Origin: Candidatus Lumbricidiphila eiseniae
GTDB lineage: Bacteria > Actinomycetota > Actinomycetes > Actinomycetales > Microbacteriaceae
NCBI GenBank assembly: GCA_002529645.1
Contig: NAEP01000069.1
Coordinates: 1-63,487, forward strand
DNA length: 63,487 nucleotides
Direction of reading: 5' to 3'
Position 1 is the stretch's first letter. Each line of letters starts with the position of its first letter. Below are positions 1-8,554 of the stretch, in pieces. Under the pieces are notes generated by a model, which saw nothing but the letters and a program-made list of their open reading frames with translations, had not been told where the DNA came from and searched no databases. A program made the position numbers and the translations under genes.

Positions 1-1
1 C

Positions 2-61
2 CTCAACCCCGGCATCGAACACATCGCCCCGAACACGAAACGACCCCAAATCGCCGCTTGA
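2..61 (+). CDS. 3' end of an unidentified gene
   Basis: An open frame enters from the left edge and ends at TGA 59-61, leaving 19 codons that end in KRPQIAA. This is too little to name a family. It stops just before a methyltransferase fragment that has lost its N-terminus, so it could be the end of a mobile-element gene that interrupted that methyltransferase. That is inference from position only. Confidence 0.35.
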   Translation, partial: LNPGIEHIAPNTKRPQIAA

Positions 62-316
62 CTCCTAGGAGAGCATCTGGGAAACCAAATGTACTTAGAC
101 AAGATCATGGTCGACGGCGCGCAGCAGCGACTCACGATCTTCCGTACTTTCGTGTCACCCCATGGGATGTCGACGATGCAGGAGGAGTCTCTGTTCGCGT
201 TTCCAGGCGAACTCGACCTTCATGCTCGAACCGCGGGCATGGATCTCGTATCGAGGACCAGCGGCTGGGCGACCGTTGACGTGAGCGAAGCGTCTGACAC
301 CATCGTGTCCGTATAA
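62..316 (+). pseudogene. C-terminal fragment of a SAM-dependent methyltransferase
   Basis: The frame from 62 to TAA at 316 gives about 84 residues; the first ATG is at 89. The segment with GELDLHARTAGMDLV followed by TSGW and ending DTIVSV aligns with the C-terminus of the intact methyltransferase at 8555-9310 (EELDGYASRTGLELV, then TITAVY). The Rossmann domain and the SAM-binding GxGxG motif are absent, so the piece cannot be an active enzyme. It lies 15 bp before secA2, so an ancestral methyltransferase-secA2 operon was probably cut here. A small functional protein starting at 89 is not excluded. Confidence 0.7.
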
Positions 317-331
317 TCGGAGGAGTATCGC

Positions 332-2719
332 GTGACCGACCCCAATGTCTCGGTCGAGCCTGCAAGCGCGTCGGACTCTGACCGGCGCGAGACAAGAGTT
401 GGGGAACGACAGATGCTTGACCTTGCAAGGATTTCGCATGCGTTCGCCCGCTTGGTCGGCCGGCCCGGTACGAAGAACTTTCGTTCGTTTGATAGCAGCG
501 TCGATGGTGCTCTCTCTCGTCGAGCAACGGTGGAAGCGCTGACCGCAGAGGAGCTCCGAACCGCCGCGAGTGAGCCGACCGGAGCAGTTGCAGATTCCGC
601 AGTCGATTCGATGCGTCTGGCCCTTGTCGCAGAAGCCGCGCGCCGAACGATGGGGTTTGAGTTGCATCGCGAGCAGTTAGTTGGCGCCTGTGCCCTGATC
701 ACTGGAAACGCCGTAGAGATGGAGACGGGAGAGGGTAAGACCCTTACCGGCGCTGTAGCGGCCGCCTACTTAGCGATGTCTGGTCGACGAGTGCATGTGC
801 TTTCGATCAATGACTTCCTTGCGCGGAGAGACGCTGAGTGGATGAGAGCGCTCTATGATTCTGTCGGCCAGACAGTTGGCTGGATCTCCCAATCGTCTAC
901 TTCAGAGCAACGCGCACACGCGTACTCCGGAAGCATCCTCTACGCGTCAGTTAGCGAAGTCGGCTACGACGTCTTGCGGGACCGGTTCGCCACTGCCGAC
1001 ACTGACCGGGTCCGTCCGGTATTCGACGCGGCCATCGTGGACGAGGCCGATGCGGTACTCATCGACGAAGCGATGGCACCCCTGGTGCTTGCAGGCAAGG
1101 TCGACGTGCGTGCTCTGCACAGCGAAACCAGCGCTCGGGTGGTTGGACCGCTAGAGGATGGTGTTCACTTCACGGTCGACGCGGACGGAGCAACGGCATC
1201 CTTCACTGAGGCCGGTCTCGATGAGGTCGAAAAGGCACTCGGTGGTATCAACCTGTATTCAGGCGACAACAACGACATGCTCACAGCGGTCAATCTCGCT
1301 CTCCACGCGAAAGCACTTATGCGACGTGACGTTCACTACCTCGTCAATGACGGCGCAATCAAGCTAATTAGTGCCAGCCGTGGCCGTGTCGCCGCCCTTC
1401 AGCGTTGGCCAGATGGCCTTCACGCAGCGGTCGAAGCGAAGGAGGGTTTGACGGTAAGCACCCAAGGCGTCCTGCTGGACACCATCACAATCCAAGACCT
1501 TGCGCTCCGCTACGACCACCTCGCAGGTATGTCGGCCACTTTGGTCGAAGTGGCCGATGATCTGCTCGAGTTCTACCGCCTTCCCTCTGGCCGCATAAAA
1601 CGAAATCAGCCGCTTGCGCGGGTTGATCGGTCAGCAATCGTTTTCGATTCGCGAGCCGAAATGCTGCATGCGGTCGTTGCGGAGATCGAACGGATCCATG
1701 AGGCCGGTCAGCCGGTTCTTGTCGGCACGCAGAGCGTGGCCGAGTCGGAGGAGGTCGCACATCGACTACGCGCCATGGGAATTGCGCCGGAGGTGCTTAA
1801 CGCGAAGAACGACGCATCGGAGGCTGCCGTTATCGCGCGCGCTGGCGAGTTCGGCGCCGTGACAATATCGACCCAGATCTCCGGCCGAGGTACCGACATC
1901 GTGCTGGGGGGCAAGAACGGATGGGATCGCGAGCGCGTGGTCGCGCTCGGGGGTCTTGCCGTTGTCGCGGTTGGCCGCTACCCATCTCGCCGTCTCGACG
2001 CGCAGCTCCGCGGTCGGAGCGGGCGGCAAGGAGACCCCGGCAACACCACGAGCTTCAGCAGCCTAGAGGATGACCTCGTCACCGCAAACTCTCCGGAACG
2101 CTTACCTCGGTCCGGGAGTCCGGGCCGCACCCGGCTGACACCTCGCCAACGACAGTCGCTTATGACCTCGGCTCAGCGAATCGCCGAAACGGCGCGGTTA
2201 GAGAGACACCGATCTACTTGGGCATTCAACAGGGCGATTGCCTGGCAACGAACCTTCGTCCTACGTATCCGAGAGGAGATCCTGAATACGCGGGTCGCGA
2301 CCGACACGGTACGGGGAGCCGCTCCGGAGCTAATCGAAAGAATGGTCTCTATGACTTCGGTAGACGAAGTCGTGGAGGCGATTCGCCGAGTTGCCCTCTT
2401 CAGTTCGGATGAGCATTGGGCCGACCATCTTGGGTCGTTGCAGGAGCTCCGAGATGGCATTCACCTTCGCGCGCTCGCCGGCGAGCACCCAATCGACGCA
2501 TTTCATACTCTGGCACTGGCGGAGTTCGATGGCTGGGAGGAACGCATGTACTCGTCTGTTGTCACGGCGGCCGAGACTATGTCAGCGAGAGACATCGTTG
2601 AAGGTAAAGTTCCCGAGACGATTCGCAGACCCTCGGCGACCTGGACATATATGATCTCCGACAATCCTCTCGGCGACGGGATGTCGCGAGCCGCTCGCGG
2701 ACGAGCCCGGCGCAGGTAA
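332..2719 (+). CDS. secA2: SecA2-like accessory preprotein translocase ATPase
   Basis: The 795-residue protein has the SecA DEAD motor: Walker A METGEGKT at residues 130-137, a Walker B region with VDEADAVLIDEA near 235, and the second-motor ISGRGTDI motif near 513. The tail has a helical wing/scaffold but no cysteine-rich zinc-binding C-terminus. Shorter length and loss of that tail are typical of actinobacterial SecA2, which exports a small set of proteins through SecYEG, rather than of housekeeping SecA. GTG at 332 is preceded by GGAGGAG. It sits in a butyrolactone-type locus next to an ABC exporter, so its substrate may be encoded nearby; no obvious substrate is seen. Confidence 0.9.
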   Translation: MTDPNVSVEPASASDSDRRETRVGERQMLDLARISHAFARLVGRPGTKNFRSFDSSVDGALSRRATVEALTAEELRTAASEPTGAVADSAVDSMRLALVAEAARRTMGFELHREQLVGACALITGNAVEMETGEGKTLTGAVAAAYLAMSGRRVHVLSINDFLARRDAEWMRALYDSVGQTVGWISQSSTSEQRAHAYSGSILYASVSEVGYDVLRDRFATADTDRVRPVFDAAIVDEADAVLIDEAMAPLVLAGKVDVRALHSETSARVVGPLEDGVHFTVDADGATASFTEAGLDEVEKALGGINLYSGDNNDMLTAVNLALHAKALMRRDVHYLVNDGAIKLISASRGRVAALQRWPDGLHAAVEAKEGLTVSTQGVLLDTITIQDLALRYDHLAGMSATLVEVADDLLEFYRLPSGRIKRNQPLARVDRSAIVFDSRAEMLHAVVAEIERIHEAGQPVLVGTQSVAESEEVAHRLRAMGIAPEVLNAKNDASEAAVIARAGEFGAVTISTQISGRGTDIVLGGKNGWDRERVVALGGLAVVAVGRYPSRRLDAQLRGRSGRQGDPGNTTSFSSLEDDLVTANSPERLPRSGSPGRTRLTPRQRQSLMTSAQRIAETARLERHRSTWAFNRAIAWQRTFVLRIREEILNTRVATDTVRGAAPELIERMVSMTSVDEVVEAIRRVALFSSDEHWADHLGSLQELRDGIHLRALAGEHPIDAFHTLALAEFDGWEERMYSSVVTAAETMSARDIVEGKVPETIRRPSATWTYMISDNPLGDGMSRAARGRARRR

Positions 2720-2750
2720 CGCGCGAGGTTTTCGATAGCCAGACACCCGG

Positions 2751-4148
2751 CTACGCAAAGGTCGACCGAAGCGCGTGGCGGGCTGCGCCGTACCCAGCCA
2801 TGCCGTGGACGCCAGGCCCCGGAAAGGTCGCTGTCGAGCAGAGGTACAACCCATCGCCGGCCAGCCATGGCGCTCTTCGCAGATTCGGCCGCGCCAGGAT
2901 CTGGCGAAGCGTCACGGCGCCCGAGGCAAAGTCGCCGCCGGGCATAGTCGGATTGCGCGCCCCTATCTGTGCCGCGTTCGTTGTACGGACGGCCAGAATT
3001 GTGTCCCGAAATCCGGGCGCGTAGCGTTCGATCGCGTCCTCGATCACAGCCGTCTGTGGAACCGTCGAACCCGCTGGAACATGGGCATATGCCCAGATGG
3101 AGTGCATGCCCTCGGGAACGCGGGTGCCATCAAAGGTCGAAGGCTGGGATAGTACGATCATCGGCCGCTCAGCATGACGCCCTCGAGCGACTTCATCCTC
3201 TGCACGCCAGATGTCCTCGCGAGTCCCGCAGAGATGGACGCTGCCAGCGAGTCCAACCTCTGGGCTCCTCCACGGAATTGGCGCGCTCGTGACGAAATCT
3301 ACTTTGCTCACGGCGTTGCCTGCCCGGAGGCGCGCTAACCCCCGACGGTAGCCCGGGGTCACACGATCGGCGACAATCTGGAGGAAGTGGCGCGCCGAGG
3401 TGTCGAAGAAGTATGCGCGGGCTTGGGGGAGATCCTCGATCGAGTCCACATGAGTGTCGGTCGTAAGACGCACGCCCCACCGTCGGAGATCTCCGACCAC
3501 TACGTCCGCAATAGCTTGCGAACCACCTATCGGGATCGGCCAGCCCACCGTGTGCGCCAGCGCGAGAAGGACTGCGCCGGCGGCGGACGCGCCCAATGCT
3601 GGCTGACGGCCAATAGTGTGCCCAACCACACCCGCGAGGAGTGCCTGAGCTCCGAGTGATCTCAGTCCCGCGCCCATCACACCTTGGAGAGTCGCAGCCG
3701 CCAGGCTTGCGGCAGCGATAGGTCGAGCCGGTAGCGAAAGAGGCGAGGTCAGTGCCCCTTCAACTAGTGCTTCAACCTGGTTGGTTAACCCACCAACGAG
3801 CCGCAACCACCTGCGACCGTCGCGGCCTAGGTCCGCGGCTGTCCGTTGCGCCGACTGCCACGCGACGGCGGCTCCCGTCGGTAGCGGGTGCGCGAAGGAA
3901 GCCTCCGGGACAACGAATTCCACACGGTCTGCCAAGCGGACCGACTTGAAGAATGGCGACGCTAGCGCCATGGGATGCACCGCCGACCCCCAATCGGCCC
4001 GGTAATTGTCGCCCCAGGTGTCAGTGCGCATCCCACCGCCCAACTGTGGGTCGCGTTCGAAGACCTCAACGTCGAGGCCCGCCTGAGCCAACGTCCAGGC
4101 GACTGCAAGCCTGTTTGGACCTGAGCCGACGACGACCGCATCCAGCAA
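2751..4148 (-). CDS. phytoene-desaturase-like FAD/NAD(P)-dependent oxidoreductase
   Basis: The 465-residue protein starts with a Rossmann FAD-binding strand (DAVVVGSGPNRLAVA) and has the downstream FERDPQLGGGMRT and a C-terminal GVHGMAGYGAA FAD contact. This is the layout of the CrtI/amine-oxidase-like family, which does FAD-dependent redox on hydrophobic substrates. The third glycine of the GxGxxG motif is arginine here, which is unusual. It converges on secA2 (32 bp gap) and diverges from the AfsA homologue, so it probably shares regulation with that gene. A role in tailoring the signal or a lipid is inference. Confidence 0.8.
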   Translation of the reverse strand: MLDAVVVGSGPNRLAVAWTLAQAGLDVEVFERDPQLGGGMRTDTWGDNYRADWGSAVHPMALASPFFKSVRLADRVEFVVPEASFAHPLPTGAAVAWQSAQRTAADLGRDGRRWLRLVGGLTNQVEALVEGALTSPLSLPARPIAAASLAAATLQGVMGAGLRSLGAQALLAGVVGHTIGRQPALGASAAGAVLLALAHTVGWPIPIGGSQAIADVVVGDLRRWGVRLTTDTHVDSIEDLPQARAYFFDTSARHFLQIVADRVTPGYRRGLARLRAGNAVSKVDFVTSAPIPWRSPEVGLAGSVHLCGTREDIWRAEDEVARGRHAERPMIVLSQPSTFDGTRVPEGMHSIWAYAHVPAGSTVPQTAVIEDAIERYAPGFRDTILAVRTTNAAQIGARNPTMPGGDFASGAVTLRQILARPNLRRAPWLAGDGLYLCSTATFPGPGVHGMAGYGAARHALRSTFA

Positions 4149-4267
4149 GAGCGCCCCCTGATCCGGACCGGAGAGATATCGAGTTCACCGCGAAGACGCG
4201 ATGTGTTCTAATACATGAAACATAGTAGCTTCAAGGGAAACTGTGGCGATGATGGGCGGACTGGGAC
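4149..4267. promoter_or_regulatory. divergent promoter region of FAD oxidoreductase and AfsA homologue
   Basis: This 119 bp gap separates two divergent genes and is locally AT-rich around 4195-4230. An imperfect inverted repeat lies at 4201-4216 (ATGT and ACAT outer arms, 12 of 16 positions symmetric). It is a candidate operator for one of the two ScbR-like repressors. No convincing -35/-10 pair could be assigned. Confidence 0.35.
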
Positions 4268-5272
4268 ATGCATCACCCGCGGCACACGAATCGGCGTGAT
4301 ACCGCGCGCGATAACGGCTCGGATCGCATGCGCGTCCTCGTGCACAAACGCCGGGGCGACCAGGTTGTCCTTGGGGCGATTCAGGAACGGAGTCCTGGTG
4401 GATTCAAGGTCAGTCTGAGCGCAGCCGGACTCGAAACGTTCCTTCAGGGCCGCAGCACCAACATCCAGCCGATGATCATCGCGGAAGCTCTTCGGCAAGC
4501 CACGATTCTGGCGGCGCATGAACTCTTCGACGTGCCACGAGGATGGGCGTTCTTGATGGATCGGCTCGTAGTCGACCTCACGGAGTTGCCGGAGCAGCCA
4601 GATCTAAGTGCCGTTGGCTTGAGCTTGTCAACGAGGGACGTGGTGACCCGAAATGGTCGCTTGAGTTCCCTCGTCTCGGAGGTCGTATTCCTGGTCAACG
4701 ACGTCCGTGTAGCCCATGGCGAGGGCTACCTTCGCGTCCTTGAGCCCCGCGTATATGCGCGCCTTCGAGGGCAGCGAGAAATCTCCTCCTCGCTACCCTC
4801 GCCGGGCTTGGAAGGTGGATTCCGCCTTCACGACGTTTCCACCGGCCCACAAAGGCGTTGGCACGTCAGCATCGATCCCGGGGATCCGTTCTTCTTCGAT
4901 CACCCCGTCGACCATGTGCCCGGCATGATCTTGTTCGCGGCAGCTATCGATGGTGTCTCGCGCGCCTCTGGGGTCTCAGCAAACGATTTGGCATTCTTCG
5001 ACGGTGTATTCGACAGGTTCGTCGAACTTACGGAACCACTTAGCTTGATAGTCGATCTGCACATGATGGCGGCTGACCACCTCGAGTTCGAGGTATCGGC
5101 TGACGGGAGTCGCGGATCGCATGCCTTCCGGGCAAGGCTTCTGGTTCGGCCAGGACCAGCTGTTGCACAGCCCGGTACGAGCAGCGTCAGAGGACCCACA
5201 TCTCGCGAGAGCGTCGACCGTGCACAGACCGCCGACGCAACGCACACGATCGCTGCGGCATGCGTTCCATAG
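4268..5272 (+). CDS. AfsA/ScbA-family gamma-butyrolactone synthase homologue
   Basis: Two tandem hotdog domains are visible. The N-terminal one carries VHKRRGDQVVLG and IAEALRQATIL; the C-terminal one carries the family hallmark DHPVDHVPGM. AfsA-type enzymes join a beta-keto acyl chain to a glycerol phosphate unit to start A-factor-like signals. The Glu/Arg pair at the end of the first half (AEALRQ) is kept. The matching pair after the second hallmark is not: FAAAID stands where LEAARQ is usual. ATG 4268 gives 334 residues; ATG 4328 (MRVLVHK) is also possible and closer to family length. The gene overlaps the downstream SDR gene by 13 bp, so they form an operon. Confidence 0.8.
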   Translation: MHHPRHTNRRDTARDNGSDRMRVLVHKRRGDQVVLGAIQERSPGGFKVSLSAAGLETFLQGRSTNIQPMIIAEALRQATILAAHELFDVPRGWAFLMDRLVVDLTELPEQPDLSAVGLSLSTRDVVTRNGRLSSLVSEVVFLVNDVRVAHGEGYLRVLEPRVYARLRGQREISSSLPSPGLEGGFRLHDVSTGPQRRWHVSIDPGDPFFFDHPVDHVPGMILFAAAIDGVSRASGVSANDLAFFDGVFDRFVELTEPLSLIVDLHMMAADHLEFEVSADGSRGSHAFRARLLVRPGPAVAQPGTSSVRGPTSRESVDRAQTADATHTIAAACVP

Positions 5273-6192
5273 CGATCACAGGCGGATCCGGATTCATCGG
5301 GGGCGCGATCCGACGAAGGGCGCTCGTTGATCGGCGTGCCGTGCGATTGCTCGGTCGGTCGCGCCCATCAGGAGGCTTCCTCGAAAAGTGGGAGCGCGTC
5401 GACCTAACCGAGGAAGCCGCTCTAAGTCATGCTGTCGAAGGGGCCGCTGCCCTGATCCACGCTGCCCCATACATCGGCAGTGATCTTCAGAGATCTCTGG
5501 CGACCAACGTCGAGGGGACGAGGCGACTCGTGGCGGGTTGTCGAGAGGCGGGCCTAACAACAATCGTCTATGTCAGCACCACGGGCGTGTACGGCCTCGG
5601 ACCCCACCGCGGAACGTCCGAAGATGCCCACCCCAAGCCAGCATCCGCCCTAAGCCAAGCCCGGCTTGAGGCAGAACAGATAGTCCTCGCGGCCGGGGGA
5701 GTAGTGATTAGACCTCACCTGGTCTATGGGCCTGGTGACAGGCGGGTGCTGCCCAGCATCTGGCGAGCGACAGAGATCGCGGGTGGGCTCATCGAGGAAG
5801 GCAACGCTCTCATTTCAATTCTGAGCACCGATGCGCTCGCCGTGCAGGTCTGGCATGTGGTCGACAGTCTCCTGTCTGGACGGGTCGTGAGCCCGCTTAT
5901 TCTTAACGCTGCCTCCGGCTCGCCCTCGAGCGTGCGCGTAGTTGTCGATGCGCTAGTCCGCGCCACCGGATCTAAACGACGATTACCGTCCGTGTCGCTT
6001 GCAAAGGCGAGACCGCTACTGCTGAATTCGGGCTTCAGCATCCACCAGATCGAGATGATTGCCCACGACAATTGGTTCAAATCCGCCTTACCGACCATCG
6101 CAGGCAAGACCTGGTTGGATGCACCCGGATTCGGGCTAACGATCGAAGATGAGGCCTGGTACCGCGAGACGCTGGCGCCTTTCCGACGTTAG
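5260..6192 (+). CDS. NAD-dependent epimerase/dehydratase family (extended SDR)
   Basis: The 310-residue protein has the nucleotide-binding GGSGFIGG at residues 8-15, the VYVST strand with the catalytic-type serine near 106, and a Val-Tyr-Gly-Pro-Gly-Asp loop typical of extended SDRs. The usual catalytic Tyr-x3-Lys should sit at about 131-135, but the sequence there is LSQAR, so both residues are replaced. It overlaps the AfsA homologue and is probably translated with it. SDRs reduce the butenolide intermediate in butyrolactone pathways, so a similar role is plausible, but the altered active site makes the activity uncertain. Confidence 0.8.
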   Translation: MRSIAITGGSGFIGGAIRRRALVDRRAVRLLGRSRPSGGFLEKWERVDLTEEAALSHAVEGAAALIHAAPYIGSDLQRSLATNVEGTRRLVAGCREAGLTTIVYVSTTGVYGLGPHRGTSEDAHPKPASALSQARLEAEQIVLAAGGVVIRPHLVYGPGDRRVLPSIWRATEIAGGLIEEGNALISILSTDALAVQVWHVVDSLLSGRVVSPLILNAASGSPSSVRVVVDALVRATGSKRRLPSVSLAKARPLLLNSGFSIHQIEMIAHDNWFKSALPTIAGKTWLDAPGFGLTIEDEAWYRETLAPFRR

Positions 6193-6214
6193 CCGCGACG
6201 CAAGCCTGCCGAGG

Positions 6215-6709
6215 TTATGGAGCGCCAATCTGCGCCAACTCCGCCTCAACGGACCAGACGAGCCTTGGCGTGTCGACAAAGAAGTGGACTCGCTCGCGCA
6301 CAACCAGGATGGGCAACAGGAAGCGCCAGAGTTCCTCGAGTCGGCTGCGCAGGTCGCCCCAGGATTCTCGCACCCCAGAAAGCATCTGCGTCCCGGTGAA
6401 CGACCCGACCACGATCCTCGCAGCGTCGGAAATGCTCAGAGTCTGCGACAGATCGCCGTCCACGCGAGCGCGTGCGACCAGCTGCTCGGTCGTCGCTACC
6501 CAGTCGCTATACGGAGCAGCGGCCCCCACGATCTCCTGCGCAAGAGCCACCTTGGAGTCGAAGTGAAAATAGAGGGCGCCCTGCGTGACACCTGCAGCGT
6601 GCGCCAGTCCCGCCATCGTCGCGACGTGGTAGTTCGTTGTCGAGAACAGCTGCGCGGCCGATTCGACTATCTTTTCGCGGGTCGCTAGCGCTCTTGCTTG
6701 TTCTGCCAT
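6215..6709 (-). CDS. ScbR/ArpA-like TetR-family repressor (gamma-butyrolactone receptor type)
   Basis: From ATG 6709 the 164-residue protein begins MAEQARALATREKIVESAA and continues with an HTH ending GVTQGALYFHF, which is very close to the ScbR/ArpA receptor subfamily. I chose 6709 over the longer frame from 6766 because GGGAG lies just upstream and the family starts at this point. Members bind butyrolactones and release DNA. It is divergent from the ABC transporter operon, and a palindrome lies 15 bp upstream of its start, so autoregulation and control of the transporter are likely. Confidence 0.85.
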   Translation of the reverse strand: MAEQARALATREKIVESAAQLFSTTNYHVATMAGLAHAAGVTQGALYFHFDSKVALAQEIVGAAAPYSDWVATTEQLVARARVDGDLSQTLSISDAARIVVGSFTGTQMLSGVRESWGDLRSRLEELWRFLLPILVVRERVHFFVDTPRLVWSVEAELAQIGAP

Positions 6710-6723
6710 CACTCTCCCTTGCC

Positions 6724-6741
6724 GTCGGAATGGTATCCGAC
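6724..6741. promoter_or_regulatory. candidate autoregulator operator palindrome
   Basis: GTCGGA at 6724-6729 and TCCGAC at 6736-6741 are perfect 6 bp inverted arms around a 6 bp spacer. The site lies 15-32 bp upstream of the ScbR-like gene, in the gap shared with the divergent ABC operon. Position and symmetry fit a TetR operator; binding is inferred. Confidence 0.45.
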
Positions 6742-6902
6742 AGCATGTGTTTGGGTCCCTCGACACCGCGACGAAACTCGACGCTCGACATCGCCCGGGG
6801 CGCGGCCGGCTGGGGCGTCACTGGCGAAGGTCAGCTTCAAAAGATAGTGTCGTCAAGGGTTCCAGTTGGAGCTCGACGAACTAAGCGAAGTGAGGGGCGC
6901 AC

Positions 6903-7793
6903 TTGACTGATTCCGCAGTCTACGCGTCGAACGTAGTCGTCGCGTACGGCGACCACGAGGCCGTTCGAGGAGTCGACCTGCGAATCCGCCAGGGCGAGTT
7001 CTATACGCTGCTCGGCACGAACGGCGCAGGAAAGACGTCTCTATTGGAGGCCATCGAGGGGCTGCGTCGCCCTCAAGCCGGAACTATCGAAGTTCTCGGC
7101 GGCGACCCAAAGGAACCTCTAGTGAGATCCCGGCTCGGGATCATGCTTCAGGAGAGTGGATTTGCGCCTGACCTGACCGCGGCTGAGTCGATCGGACTCT
7201 TCGGTGGCCTATCTGGCAGGCGCGACGCGCCATCTCGCGTCCTTGAATTGGTTGGACTTGAGAATGCGGGATCAACACGGGTGGCAAACCTTTCGGGAGG
7301 CGAGCGACGCAGGCTTGACCTAGCCGTTGCGCTCTTTGGAACGCCGGAGTTGCTTTTTCTGGACGAACCCTCCGCAGGATTGGATCCACAAGCCCGAGAC
7401 CGCCTTTGGTCTGCGGTTCGTGGGCTCGCGGCGCAAGGAACGACCGTGTTTTTGACTACTCACTATCTCGAAGAGGCGGAGGCACACGCAGACCGCGTCG
7501 GCGTAATGCACGACGGGAGACTTGTGGTCGAAGGAAGCCTCACGGAACTTGCGGCACGCAATCCCGCTCGGATCCGTTTCGAGGTATCCCGACAGGTCTC
7601 TGCAGACCTTCCAGTGACCGCGACCTGGGATGAGGGCACGGCCACGATCGAGACTCGCCGGTTACAAGAAGACCTCACGACTCTGCTGGCCTGGGCGAGA
7701 GAACGTGCGATCGTGCTCGGCGGGTTGAGCGCCACAGCCCCGGGCCTTCGCGACCTAGTCCGAAGCGTGTCAGAAGGGGGAGCTGATGTTTGA
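6903..7793 (+). CDS. ABC transporter ATP-binding protein (multidrug/antibiotic type)
   Basis: The 296-residue ATPase has Walker A GTNGAGKTS near residue 38, signature LSGGERRR, Walker B LLFLDEPSAGLDP and the H-loop TTHYLEEAE. The C-terminal extension is typical of DrrA/CcmA-like exporter ATPases. A TTG start at 6903 is used because no better start precedes AVYASNVVVAYGDHE. It overlaps the permease by 8 bp. The genes probably export a product of this locus or confer resistance to it, and lie divergently from the ScbR-like repressor. Confidence 0.88.
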   Translation: MTDSAVYASNVVVAYGDHEAVRGVDLRIRQGEFYTLLGTNGAGKTSLLEAIEGLRRPQAGTIEVLGGDPKEPLVRSRLGIMLQESGFAPDLTAAESIGLFGGLSGRRDAPSRVLELVGLENAGSTRVANLSGGERRRLDLAVALFGTPELLFLDEPSAGLDPQARDRLWSAVRGLAAQGTTVFLTTHYLEEAEAHADRVGVMHDGRLVVEGSLTELAARNPARIRFEVSRQVSADLPVTATWDEGTATIETRRLQEDLTTLLAWARERAIVLGGLSATAPGLRDLVRSVSEGGADV

Positions 7794-8499
7794 GATTGCG
7801 GCGATGGAGCTTAGGTCTATCCTCCGGAACAAACTTGTCGCAGCCTGTGCGGTACTCCTTCCACTCGCGATCGGTGTGTTCATCGTTCTCACACAGGATC
7901 GCCTTCCGCTTCCTGCGTCGGCCGGCGGGCTGGTGGTTGTCTTCATGCAGGCGATGGGGATCTACGTCGCAGGTACGACGACGTTAGCCGGGCGCAGGCA
8001 AACGCTCTACCTGAAGCGGCTCCGCACAACGAGAGTGTCGGACTTTGGGATTCTTGCCGGGCTCTTGGCGCCAGTCGCGATTCTTAGTCTCCTCCAGGTC
8101 GTTGTGGTGCTTGTCGCACTAAGTTTTTCAGCCGGCGCGCCGGACAATCCATTGATTGTTGCGGCCGGAGTTGTGAGTGGCGTTGCACTGTTCTTGGCAT
8201 TCGCATTATTGACCGCCGCACGGACCGGTTCACCGGAGCAGGCACAGATCACGACATTTCCGCTGTTCCTGATCGCATCCGGCGCGGCCACTTGGGTCGC
8301 AATCACGGGTACCGGTGACCTCGAAGCCATCAAGCTCGCACTCCCAGGCAGCGCAGCCTTCCAACTGATTGCGGACGGATGGTCTAGCTCGGGTCTCGAG
8401 GTTGTGCGGCTTGGAACTTTGATCGCGATCAACCTCGCATGGATCCTGATTGCGGCGCTTGGTGCGAAAGTCATTTTCCGTTGGGAGCCACGATCATAG
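7786..8499 (+). CDS. ABC-2 type transporter permease
   Basis: The 237-residue protein has about six hydrophobic segments (roughly residues 15-35, 45-65, 88-110, 123-146, 152-172 and 205-228), the ABC-2 layout. It overlaps the ATPase gene by 8 bp and so pairs with it as half of an exporter. The substrate is unknown. Confidence 0.85.
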   Translation: MFEIAAMELRSILRNKLVAACAVLLPLAIGVFIVLTQDRLPLPASAGGLVVVFMQAMGIYVAGTTTLAGRRQTLYLKRLRTTRVSDFGILAGLLAPVAILSLLQVVVVLVALSFSAGAPDNPLIVAAGVVSGVALFLAFALLTAARTGSPEQAQITTFPLFLIASGAATWVAITGTGDLEAIKLALPGSAAFQLIADGWSSSGLEVVRLGTLIAINLAWILIAALGAKVIFRWEPRS

Positions 8500-8554
8500 A
8501 CGGCAGCGACCACCGATGTTCCGCGCGCTGGCCAAGGCATGAGGAGGGGTGAGA

